Assembly (NCBI GenBank): GCA_036381035.1
Contig: DASVDQ010000048.1
Span: forward strand, 1-35,141
Direction: 5' to 3'
Source of the DNA: Trueperaceae bacterium
GTDB taxonomy: Bacteria; Deinococcota; Deinococci; Deinococcales; Trueperaceae
Length of the DNA: 35,141 nt
In this document: positions 23,901 through 30,962 of the stretch, piece after piece
How the letters are laid out: the number at the start of each line of letters is the position of its first letter
How positions within the stretch are numbered: position 1 is the first letter of the stretch
Position numbers and translations under genes: made by a program
The notes under the pieces: generated by a model
The model's database searches: none
Told to the model about the DNA's origin: nothing
What the model saw: only the letters and a program-made list of their open reading frames with translations

Positions 23901-25066
23901 CGGCAGGAGCCGAGGACGCCGAGGTCTCCGCCGGCGACCAGGCTGCCGAGGACCCGAGGGCGAGCACCGTCGACCCGGCCGGCATGGCCCCCTCGCCAGT
24001 AGCGCCGACCGCCGCCGAGCCGGCGCCCGCGGGGGGTCTCGCGAGCCTGCGCTTCGACGACCTGCGCATCACGGCGCCGCAGCGGGTCGTGATGACCACC
24101 TCGTTCGCCTCGCTCGAGGCGTCACTCGACCTCACGCTCTCCGGCACCGGCGCCGAGCCGCGTCTGTCGGGCGAGGCGCGGGCGCTGCGCGGGAACCTGC
24201 GGTTCTCCGGGCGCGACTTCACCGTCGACCAGGCGGTCGCCACGTTCAGCCCCAACCGCGGCGTGCTGCCCGACCTGGACGTGAGCGCGCACACCGAGTT
24301 CGAGAAGGCGCGCGTGCTCGCGGGCAGCACCGACGTCGAGTTCGTGGCGCCTGAGGGCCGCACGTTCAGGGTCGACCTCGCCTTCTCCGGGCCCGTCGAG
24401 CTCGACGAGGACGGCGGCGTGCGCTTCGACGTGAGGCCGACGCTGACGTCCGAGGCGCTCATCGAGGTCGGGCCGGGCGACGCCGACCCCGCCGCCGCGG
24501 TGGGCAACGGGGTGCGCCCGCTCACGCAGGCCGAGCTGCTGACGCTCGTCACCCTCGGCCGGCTCGAGCTGGGGTCCGACCTCATCGGCGCCGGCGGCCT
24601 GGGCGGCGCGGTGGCGCAGGGCGCGCTCGACACCGCCGTCGACGTCCTGCTGCTCGGCGAGCTGCAGAACGCCCTGCGCGAGGCGCTCGGCCTCGACGTC
24701 CTGGAGATCCGCACCTCGTCGATCACCCAGCTCATCGACGGCGACCAGCCGTTCGGCGTGTCGGTGCGGCTGGGCGGCTACCTGAACCCCGAGCTGTTCG
24801 CCAGCTACCGCATCGGCACCGCCGACCCCGACGACCCGGGCTTCGCGGTCACGAACGAGGTCGCGCTGCAGTACGCGCTAGGCCCGCTCGACCTGGAGGT
24901 CTCGGGGCGCATCGACTTCCCCACGACCGGCGTGCTGGCGTCTCCCCGCTCGGCCCTCGGCCTCGGGCTCTCCTACGACGTCAGCCGGTGGCTGGGCCTC
25001 GACCTCTCGACCTCGCTCTCGACCGAACGCAGCCTCATAAGCTTCGGCGTGACCCTGCGGTGGTAG
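14939..25066 (+). CDS. tamB: Giant TamB-like translocation/assembly protein (3375 aa)
   Basis: A single uninterrupted 3375-residue frame. Residues ~8-28 are an N-terminal membrane anchor (LIAIVVLAVLAALAFLPALP), and the start of the mature part resembles AsmA/TamB proteins. Almost all the rest is short alternating strands rich in Ala, Gly, Val, Leu and Asp, as expected of the beta-taco groove that shields lipids or beta-barrel precursors across the periplasm. The last ~330 residues match the TamB C-terminal (DUF490) domain: ALRGNLRFSGRDFTVDQAV, TQAELLTLVTLGRLELG, LDVLEIRTSS, VSVRLGGYLNPELFASYRIG, and a terminal strand ending GVTLRW. An Ala/Glu-rich linker at residues ~2940-3030 precedes it. 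E. coli TamB has 1259 residues, so this is about 2.7 times longer. Large TamB-like proteins are, to my recollection, known in Deinococcus. No TamA/BamA gene is in the window. PckA follows 21 bp downstream. Confidence 0.88.
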   Translation: MSRRRASLIAIVVLAVLAALAFLPALPPVRGFIVERVVQALERSGTHVTYTGTEGNAWRGVALHGATIAGPGVGVTVDRLRVGYFLPSLIGGELPLDIEVSGARGRVDLSRFLSGAAAAPGAPAGPLTLQLRRLALDDVSVDVEELPFTLPDATLSDVQVAQSGTALDLTGTVTTADGSAYVAGRFETLTGSFDARVERADATLARNWWQGVTAGEVTGELHVRGSQIAGSFDVTGGAVDDLGIAATGVAGHVVLDYPVITADLTGNALGGPVAATGVVNVDARRWEAQATGSPGLAEAAGWLLRGSYPDGPPVALVGTASVELSLSGWDHVVLDGSATAAGTVEGLPLDHLSTAFRLPPDGRIRAQGLAVLGGGDVRFELGPGQEGDDLVVTADGVGLSTLGEGLGAVDARLRLALGGREDGELALSWAGEVAGRQAEARLDARLDPDGWQGFVTGSDSAGARLEGAVVLADGTLEGGLTLSSLGLDPLPAGASVALGVSGPASLDGARVTVALTGDDPVTVPGLPDGPDLRGSASGVYDPARSRVTGLVGRFGPVIVSGALDLDPVALVADVIVEPTRLALEGGGAAASLTVPSSSLVFGTDGLSWHGRVEYADASAGPAATADGALQADASLDAATGAWRVTAASAAGDLRLEAGPGGASAVLDGLPVTVADGDGPPALALALSGRASAPSGAGPVSVDVTVDDAGGGRVALPAGVSLAGDADVGAARLHLAGAVGDLPVTLGAAWDGPLRATAELGPSGSERVVAAYDAATGQVTAAGEVDLARYWRLVTRQEPPLEGTLALDLSGRLGAGVLDGVAGTATVAVTSPVAATAVVTGRGDSLAVTLEAEAAGLPVRGAGEVRLADLGPDTPLLTVDAGPLEDLVLTVNGLEGSGTIPGVAAGPAAVPDVPWSLRADWSGAPTALVRLADSELTLTLEGGAVVTSGPVTLPATYAGEALALTLDLPERRVDLADPTAAQVRASVSRPGEDPLLEASGTPGNLAITGAIPAGLLAAPLPEPARPAGELAVSGSADLLAGEAAVSVGEDVAATFRDGTLELTARGADLTTHVPAAAPAGLRAQLDGTLRHEPERGWLGELVAGLSLPGTEPTDATVTLTGAGPELALAVAATGPLETTLLAHGTVSPELRLEGDARALGGAVTAAIAATPEDGLRVALSSAALAGEPYFALPPLAASLTVPAAGGGPLLTGDWVDARVAEGGTIEGRVELPFTLLGAPATLTAELGGTLDDPTATATLTGAGVTATAEGSLRAASAEATLTEPAIAAALPAGARAAAGMVASPVLVRAAWTPADGWDLDAAARAELPAAGQVDLALALSGDGAVYAGELAASLPAAPGAAPVAVASLAGEGADLTAELDMAAVDFARIGAAYGVDVDVLASGRAFLGTDPATAELTLDVSGTVEGAAVSLAGSAPDDLRFTLRAPQLDVAGRLAWHARRRVVVSGQAAGQPIDAWLEVDDAFENGRLHVDVPGASLEAVLAAPEPGVRTAAFEGGLAGGPLGLHGELSGEVVARGAEVELADLTAELSGLPAPLAGERLAVAGSGTLAPRLDVGGALTATEGPLAEAAGEGAWRVAGDPLEASVTWLGLEAAYGLGSGEARLRPVGDVAPAVAVLLPELAGADLRLEGPGLAWSREAGFGGALTATASGGPVPAEAAPVTVALRGASGGDLAVAATAGEDSAGAPLVALNAVVPAHAPLTGALTADVAIAGAVEAAGRLTAGAGGLTLDVAGEGLSLQASVGADGWSVSGALDGMPVADVLPLREDPRVSLSLTGGSATGGLAVEDLVVASGASRLEGSASFDGRLRMALRAQVDLADVDAGDTRLTGLLRGPIVLVAPQLEDLGQVTVTAQLDAAGVGVAGVPVLVDGGLQVGGTAADPVVFAALYGRGDLRGALRLEAAPRRGRLDVRSTLAYRDLTSDVQVAVSGEEVVASGSLRAGDAVLLVSDLGGAATLTGAGRLDGWQGTVSPGLAGFVVEGPLAALSPTLRGSARLALGEPAGEGAWLRGEFADLAVAGQEVGDLAITSATAGAPIAIDGDGVSGVFDPADQSWILELEGLTLPGSLTLALAAAGRGPEGRATGRLAGGAELGVDVGVEAEVGAGGASFSASGTALGGELSVSGRRPAGRGWTGEVALQGAELPATDGEPAAVLSATGVLQGSGPVPQVILATAAYAQGAGVAAAGRASIGPGGVTLDQTVALPRATAPLRVEGRLAPGLDVRLSAAGAAPGQPSGEVRLLERQDGLAAMGALQVPLGPVTVRLGSVGSSQSPQLTVTPTSLPDARLSADLAADGLLELVSRVASEGLVVTGGGAASGSARLDVAAGSLELRQLGLAVSGFRATLSGRLAPASADLEGWLELPLDTPDPASRRLPVAVSAAGGQWRLSSSSPLGEVAASYDASSGAALLDVALELRSDGSGGSLLPGVSAGAVSAHLAYEPGAPPSGTLSVDGVRLTPPGWGEVTVNADAALANGRLEGAATVATAAGSLSVSGDAPVPRLLTALGVEPEVAAAAAGGSDQPGATEVELRLRTIELGAVPLIASSAPHLSGALSGVVRLQGDFVFGQLVAPDLAVGENSLPVTVQVSGPTSRVDADVMLGRSLLALTLSDLTLSGSARLERLPLDLLAEAVVGPTDVTALLTGVARVDLPLTDPGAGYAAVASEELTLQRAGVLTRGEVTLVYDRGSLSVERATFSGRGDWHAAGVLAPDRLGFELVADEADFGPLLGLVPGLALLGVGAEGSFAFAASGTLAEPLVTFQTDALDFSVAGTTYRLADTDVSLEGAALSAEATLSALSPVRGDLRLAGDATLVLEPFSLRAADLRFEGALVVPGVGRIEDVSGSVTQDPLFRPFLALTGRLGAPLAVQGTLVPLDLRAGGTGLHVAYPGLLIADSTLAADLRLVGGERGVALSGAIEADEVVIDPSAAAPAEADEAPAGAGAEAAGAEEARAGAGGDAAPAAEGAAEAAEAAGAEDAEVSAGDQAAEDPRASTVDPAGMAPSPVAPTAAEPAPAGGLASLRFDDLRITAPQRVVMTTSFASLEASLDLTLSGTGAEPRLSGEARALRGNLRFSGRDFTVDQAVATFSPNRGVLPDLDVSAHTEFEKARVLAGSTDVEFVAPEGRTFRVDLAFSGPVELDEDGGVRFDVRPTLTSEALIEVGPGDADPAAAVGNGVRPLTQAELLTLVTLGRLELGSDLIGAGGLGGAVAQGALDTAVDVLLLGELQNALREALGLDVLEIRTSSITQLIDGDQPFGVSVRLGGYLNPELFASYRIGTADPDDPGFAVTNEVALQYALGPLDLEVSGRIDFPTTGVLASPRSALGLGLSYDVSRWLGLDLSTSLSTERSLISFGVTLRW

Positions 25067-25087
25067 CCTCGTGACTCGGAGGGAACT

Positions 25088-26737
<1,650 letters not shown>

Positions 26738-26805
26738 GGCGGAGCGGCGACGCGGCCCCGGCGGTCCCTCGCCGACCAGGGCCCGGCAAGCCCCACCGGC
26801 AACGG

Positions 26806-28455
26806 CTAGTCGCTCGGCTCCCAGCGCGCCAGCCGGCGGCTCCCCGCCAGCAGCGGCACGAGCGTGAACAGGGCGCACACCAAGGCGAGGCCGGCCAGCA
26901 CCAGCAGGCCGTCGGGGGCCGTCCAGGAGAAGGCTCCGGCACCTCCGGCCAGCGCCCGCCACGACGGGTAGGCGAACAGCAGCGTCGACAGGGCCGCGTA
27001 GGCGAGCGACAGCGCCATGTAGAGGAGCCCGCCGCTCGAGACGGCGACCTCGTGGGGGTTCACGCTGTCGAAGCGCGGGAACGCCGCGCCGAGCCCCACG
27101 CCCAGGCCTGCCGTGGCGAACGCCGCCAGGCCGCCGGCCAAGGGGGCGGCGAACGCCAGCGCCGGCGAGAGCTCGAGGCGCCCGGCCACGGCGAGGCCGA
27201 GGCCCACGCCCAGCGCCAGCATCGGGGGCAGCGCGCCGAGGAACTTCGCGAACACCACCCGCCACGCCCGCACCGGCGCGGTGCGCAAGAGCCAGACCGC
27301 CTCGCCCTCGAGCGACACCAGCGGGAACGCCAGCCTCACGCCCACGCCGGCGAGGAGGAAGGCGAGGAACGCCACGTTCATCGCGCCTATGACGTCGCGG
27401 AAGCGCTGGATCCCCACCGAGAGGCTCGCGGTGCTGATGAAGTAGACGCCGGCCAGCGCGCCCAGGACTAGGAGCTGCGACCACTGCGACGGGTCCCGCA
27501 GCAGCAGGCGCACGTCCTTCACGACCATCCCCCCACCCACGGGGCCCAGGACCCTCTCCCACGCCGGCGGACGCTCCGAGGAGCGCCTCCTGCCGCCGCC
27601 CCAGGGCGTGTCCCCCTCGGTGCGGTACCAGCCGGCCGCGTAGGCGCGGGTCGCGAGGAGCACCAGCCCGCCCAGCGTGGCGAGCGCGAGGGCCACCAGC
27701 AGCGTGGCGCCCGCGGAGAAGCGCCCCTCGAGGCCGTGCCACACGGCGTCGGCGGCCCAGGTGCTGGGCAGCCAGCCGATGTCGAGGGCGGCGAAGCGCT
27801 GCAGGAGCACCTCGAACTCCTCGGGCGTGAGCGCCTGCAGCTGCTCCGGCCGCAGCGCGCGCAGCCCGAGCACCAGCCCGGCGGCCACGACGACGCTGGC
27901 GGCCGTCGCGAACTCCCGCGCCTTGCCCGCCGGGGCCACGCGCATCAGCACGAGCGCCAGCAGCGCGCCGAGGGCCACCGGGAGCGCGTAGAGGCTGGCC
28001 AGCGCCAGCAGCGCCACGGGGTAGTAGAGCGCGGGCGCGAGGCGCTCGCCGCCGAGGGCGACGAGCACCGGCACCGTGAACACCGCCGGGAGCAGGGCGC
28101 TCGAGGCGTAGGTCTCGGCGACCTTCAGCGCGAACACGCGGAACGCCGGCACCGGCTGCGAGAGCAGGAAGGGCAGGTCGACGGAGCCGTAGAGCGTGCC
28201 GATCGAGCCCGTCAGCACCGAGAAGGCCACGGCGACCATCAGCACCGCCAGCATGCCCTCGAGGCTGCGCCGCGCCACGGCGTCGGCGATCGTGCCGATG
28301 TCGGGGTAGGTCGCCAGGAAGCGGAGCCCGCGGACCGTGATCGCGTGCATCCCCCAGTAGACGAGCGCCAGCAGCGCCACGCCCACGACCGCGCGCGTCG
28401 GGCGTCGGCGGAGGGAGTTGAGGGCGCCGCGCAGGCGCATCGCGAGGAGCGCCAT
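26806..28455 (-). CDS. ABC exporter permease (large, multi-span)
   Basis: A 549-aa very hydrophobic protein with about 12-14 predicted spans. Two groups of spans are separated by a hydrophilic segment at ~295-325 (YRTEGDTPWGGGRRRSSERPP), followed by VVKDVRLLLRDPSQWSQLL, a phrase typical of the putative ABC exporter / ABC-2-like permease families. Near the N-terminus LPFLLSQPVPAFRVFALKV is also characteristic. It is the membrane partner of the ATPase gene 4 nt upstream. The substrate is not evident. Length and layout suggest that one polypeptide supplies both half-channels. It converges with pckA across 68 bp. Confidence 0.85.
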   Translation of the reverse strand: MALLAMRLRGALNSLRRRPTRAVVGVALLALVYWGMHAITVRGLRFLATYPDIGTIADAVARRSLEGMLAVLMVAVAFSVLTGSIGTLYGSVDLPFLLSQPVPAFRVFALKVAETYASSALLPAVFTVPVLVALGGERLAPALYYPVALLALASLYALPVALGALLALVLMRVAPAGKAREFATAASVVVAAGLVLGLRALRPEQLQALTPEEFEVLLQRFAALDIGWLPSTWAADAVWHGLEGRFSAGATLLVALALATLGGLVLLATRAYAAGWYRTEGDTPWGGGRRRSSERPPAWERVLGPVGGGMVVKDVRLLLRDPSQWSQLLVLGALAGVYFISTASLSVGIQRFRDVIGAMNVAFLAFLLAGVGVRLAFPLVSLEGEAVWLLRTAPVRAWRVVFAKFLGALPPMLALGVGLGLAVAGRLELSPALAFAAPLAGGLAAFATAGLGVGLGAAFPRFDSVNPHEVAVSSGGLLYMALSLAYAALSTLLFAYPSWRALAGGAGAFSWTAPDGLLVLAGLALVCALFTLVPLLAGSRRLARWEPSD

Positions 28456-28459
28456 GGCC

Positions 28460-29182
28460 CTAGGCGGCCTCCTCGGTCAGGCGCAGGAAGATCTCCTCGA
28501 GGTCGGCCGCGTCGTCGCCGACGCGCTGCCTCAGCTCGGCCAGGGTGCCGCGCGCCACGGCGCGCCCCCGGGTCATGAGCACGATCTCGTCGGCGACGGC
28601 CTCCGCCACCGCCAGCGAGTGCGTGGTGAGCAGCACGGCGCCGCCGTCGTCGGCATGCCGGCGCATCAGGGCCCGCACGTCGCGGGCGCCGCGCGGGTCG
28701 AGGCCGACCATCGGCTCGTCGATCACCAGCGCCGGCGGACGATGCAGCAGCGCGGCGCAGAACGTGAGGCGCTGACGCATGCCGTGCGAGTAGGTCTGCA
28801 CGAGCTCGTCCGCGGCGTGCGCGAGCTCGAACCGCGCGAGCAGCTCGCGTGAACGCTCCTCGGCCCCGTCCACCCGGCGCAGACGTCCCAGGAAGCGCAG
28901 CAGCTCGCGACCCGTGAGGTTCGGGTAGAGGTACGGCCGGTCGGGCACGTAGCCGATGAGCGCCTTGGCCTCCAGGGGCCGCCTGACGACGTCGTGCCCG
29001 CCCACGGTCACCGTCCCCGCCGAGGGCATGACCTGCCCCGTGACGGCGCGGATCGTCGTGGACTTGCCCGCCCCGTTCGGCCCGAGCAGCGCCACCACGC
29101 GCCCGCGGGGGACCGCGAACGACAGGCCGTCCACGGCGGTGACCCGCCCGTACCGCTTGACGAGCCCGTTCACCTCGATCAT
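28460..29182 (-). CDS. ABC transporter ATP-binding protein
   Basis: A 240-aa ATPase of the ABC-2 exporter type (CcmA-like). Walker A GPNGAGKST (34-42), Q-loop region IGYVPDRPYLYPNLTG (76-91), a signature reading YSHGMRQRL (131-139; usual LSGGQ is diverged, as is common in this group), Walker B ALVIDEP (151-157) and switch H188 are all present. The Q-loop position carries VPD instead of the usual glutamine, a variation seen in this subfamily. ATG 29182 is chosen because the family begins IEVNGLVKRYG, and TAGCCT lies 7 nt upstream. It powers the permease encoded directly downstream (4-nt gap). The substrate is unknown. Confidence 0.95.
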   Translation of the reverse strand: MIEVNGLVKRYGRVTAVDGLSFAVPRGRVVALLGPNGAGKSTTIRAVTGQVMPSAGTVTVGGHDVVRRPLEAKALIGYVPDRPYLYPNLTGRELLRFLGRLRRVDGAEERSRELLARFELAHAADELVQTYSHGMRQRLTFCAALLHRPPALVIDEPMVGLDPRGARDVRALMRRHADDGGAVLLTTHSLAVAEAVADEIVLMTRGRAVARGTLAELRQRVGDDAADLEEIFLRLTEEAA

Positions 29183-29189
29183 GCCGATC

Positions 29190-29195
29190 AGGCTA
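29190..29195 (-). promoter_or_regulatory. -10 box for the ABC exporter operon (leaderless arrangement)
   Basis: TAGCCT on the minus strand followed by 7 nt (GATCGGC) and ATG 29182, without a ribosome binding site. Confidence 0.4.
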
Positions 29196-29294
29196 CGTGC
29201 CCGCGGGGGTAGGACCGTGTGGGCGAGTCGTCTCTCGGGGCATCGCTGGCGCGGCGCGTGGCCCGGCCGCAGAGAGAGGCGCCCGACCACCCCC

Positions 29295-29332
29295 CTCGAG
29301 TCAGTATCTCGTCTTCGGCGTACTGACTCGAG
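29295..29332. repeat. Interspersed palindrome, locus 3 copy a
   Basis: This is the longest perfect stem of the family: CTCGAGTCAGTA (29295-29306) pairs fully with TACTGACTCGAG (29321-29332). The inner part reads TCTCG-TCTT-CGGCG. The partner copy follows at 29391. Confidence 0.85.
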
Positions 29333-29390
29333 CGTCTGGAGGCACGAGATCCCCGTCAGGGCCGCGCGCAACGCCGCCAGGGGCCTCCTA

Positions 29391-29418
29391 GGCAGTAGCC
29401 CGCCAGCGGTCTACCGAC
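29391..29418. repeat. Interspersed palindrome, locus 3 copy b (degenerate)
   Basis: GGCAGTAGCCCG (29391-29402), loop CCAG, CGGTCTACCGAC (29407-29418). Relative to the consensus stem, positions 8 (T-A to G-C) and 10 (T-A to C-G) changed on both arms together, which keeps pairing. Three pairs are mismatched. Confidence 0.6.
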
Positions 29419-29489
29419 ATAGCGTGCGCGGCTCACCACCCTCGGCCCGGGCCATCCGGCCCCCGCGCGCTCGGGCGCCGGGGCAGCGC

Positions 29490-30845
29490 TCAGTCGGCGG
29501 CGGCGGCCGCGGCGGCGGCGCGCTGCTCGAGGACCGCCTCGTACGCGACCCGCAGCGCCGAGTCGCTCTCGAGGTGGACGATCGCCTCGCCCTGCACCTC
29601 GCTCATCTCGCGCACGGGTCCGAGGGCCATGACCTCGAACTCGCCCTCCTCGTCCGCGGTGCCGGTGCCGACGACCTCGCCGTCCACGACGATCTGCACC
29701 GTCTGGCCGGGCTTGAGCCCGCGTCCCTCGGCGACGATCGTGTCGGGGAAGCGCGTGTCCTCGGCTGGGATGTCGGGCGTCACGCCCTCCTCGGCGATGC
29801 TCTGCCGCGTGGGCGTGAGCCACTCGAACGACACGTAGCGGAGCTGGCCGCCGTCGGAGAGCGAGAGCACGGACTGCGCGACGCCCTTGCCGAACGTCTG
29901 CTCGCCCACGATGAGAGCGCGGCCGTTCTCCTGCAGAGCGCCGGCCACGATCTCGGAGGCCGAGGCCGACTGCTCGTTCACGAGCACGACCATCGGCAGG
30001 TCGTAGGCCGCCGGGTCGGCGGAGGCGATGCGCTGCGTGACGCCGCGGGCGCGCTGGAAGACGATGTCGCCGCTGGCGAGGAACTCGTCGGCGACGAGGA
30101 TGGCCTGGGTGAGCAGGCCGCCCGAGTTGTCGCGCAGGTCGAGGATCAGCGAGGTGGCGCCCTGCTCGATGAGGCGGTCGAGGTGCTCGACGAGCTGTTC
30201 ATGCAGGAGCTGGTTGTTGAAAGAGCTGAGGCTGATGTACCCCACTCCGTCCGGCAGCATCGTGCTGCTGACGTCGATGATCTGGATCGTGTCGCGGACG
30301 ATCTCGAACTCGAGCGGCTCGGGGACGCCGGGGCGGCTCATCTTCAGCTTGACGGTCGTGCCCTTGGGCCCGCGGACGACGTCGGCGACCTCGGAGGTCG
30401 TCAGATCGCTGACGTCCATGCCGTCGACCTCGAGGAAGACGTCGCCGCGCTGCAGGCCGGCCTCGCTGGCCGGACCGCCCTTGTAGACGGTGAGGACCTC
30501 CACGCCCTTGCCGGTGTTCCTGTTGTGCGGCGTGAGCACGGCCCCGATGCCCTCGAACGAGCCGGAGAGGTCCTGCGTCTCCCGGGCGGCCGCCCGCGGC
30601 TCGATGTAGGCGGTGTACGGGTCCTCGAGGGACTCGATCATGCCGTTGATGGCCCCGCGGATCAGCTTCTCGTCGTCGACGTCGTGCAGGTAGCCGCTCT
30701 TCAGCGCGCCGTAAGACTGGATCAGCGCCCGGCCCGCGGCGGTGTTGAGGAACTCGCCGGCGAAGTCGCGCGACACCTGCGCGTATACGGCCATCGTGGC
30801 GACGGTGAGGGCCACCAGGCCGGTGATCATCCATCTACGCTTCAT
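29490..30845 (-). CDS. S41 family C-terminal processing peptidase
   Basis: A 451-aa exported serine protease (CtpA/Prc type). Residues 7-22 are an uncleaved anchor or signal (ITGLVALTVATMAVYA). A short helical region (~35-80, with YGALKSGYLHDVDDEKLIRGAINGMIESLEDPYTAYI) precedes a PDZ domain (~90-185). The protease domain carries the catalytic dyad S295 in EQSASASEIVAGAL and K320 in QTFGKGVAQ (25 residues apart, as in E. coli Prc), with Q324. A tail of ~80 residues ends in eight alanines and Asp. It trims or degrades periplasmic proteins. ATG 30845 is chosen because GGAGG lies just upstream. The open frame continues further upstream but there it is antisense to glgA. It is divergent from glgA across 117 bp. 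Confidence 0.95.
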   Translation of the reverse strand: MKRRWMITGLVALTVATMAVYAQVSRDFAGEFLNTAAGRALIQSYGALKSGYLHDVDDEKLIRGAINGMIESLEDPYTAYIEPRAAARETQDLSGSFEGIGAVLTPHNRNTGKGVEVLTVYKGGPASEAGLQRGDVFLEVDGMDVSDLTTSEVADVVRGPKGTTVKLKMSRPGVPEPLEFEIVRDTIQIIDVSSTMLPDGVGYISLSSFNNQLLHEQLVEHLDRLIEQGATSLILDLRDNSGGLLTQAILVADEFLASGDIVFQRARGVTQRIASADPAAYDLPMVVLVNEQSASASEIVAGALQENGRALIVGEQTFGKGVAQSVLSLSDGGQLRYVSFEWLTPTRQSIAEEGVTPDIPAEDTRFPDTIVAEGRGLKPGQTVQIVVDGEVVGTGTADEEGEFEVMALGPVREMSEVQGEAIVHLESDSALRVAYEAVLEQRAAAAAAAAD

Positions 30846-30903
30846 AAGCCTCCAAGGGCGCGGCCGTGGGCCGGTAGACCGTGAGCCTCGCTGTGCATCG
30901 GGA

Positions 30904-30909
30904 AGTATA
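30904..30909 (-). promoter_or_regulatory. -10 box for the S41 peptidase gene
   Basis: TATACT on the minus strand. Transcription would start near 30897 and give a ~50-nt leader containing GGAGG, so this gene would be conventionally translated, unlike several neighbours. Confidence 0.45.
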
Positions 30910-30949
30910 CGCAGCAGGGGGGTGCGAGTCCGTAGGGACAATGACGGCC

Positions 30950-30955
30950 TAATCT
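30950..30955 (+). promoter_or_regulatory. -10 box for glgA (leaderless or very short leader)
   Basis: TAATCT lies 7 nt before ATG 30963 (gap CTAGGGG). The AGGGG could act as a ribosome binding site only if transcription began earlier. Confidence 0.4.
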
Positions 30956-30962
30956 CTAGGGG

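Larger units (their letters stand above)
29183..29489. other. Intergenic region 3 between S41 peptidase end and ABC operon start
   Basis: About 307 bp with no credible gene. It holds the ABC -10 box, palindrome copies at 29295-29332 and 29391-29418, and GC-rich sequence. Neither palindrome is followed by a T-run on either strand, so a classical terminator role is not supported. Confidence 0.65.

Noticed and set aside
21151-24354. 1067-codon frame within the TamB-like gene
   Set aside because: Same strand, different frame, dominated by Arg/Gly/Ala/Pro; the TamB frame is continuous and has the recognisable N- and C-terminal domains.
26738-26805. Terminator between convergent pckA and the ABC permease gene
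   Set aside because: The 68 bp are GC-rich with no clear stem followed by T residues.
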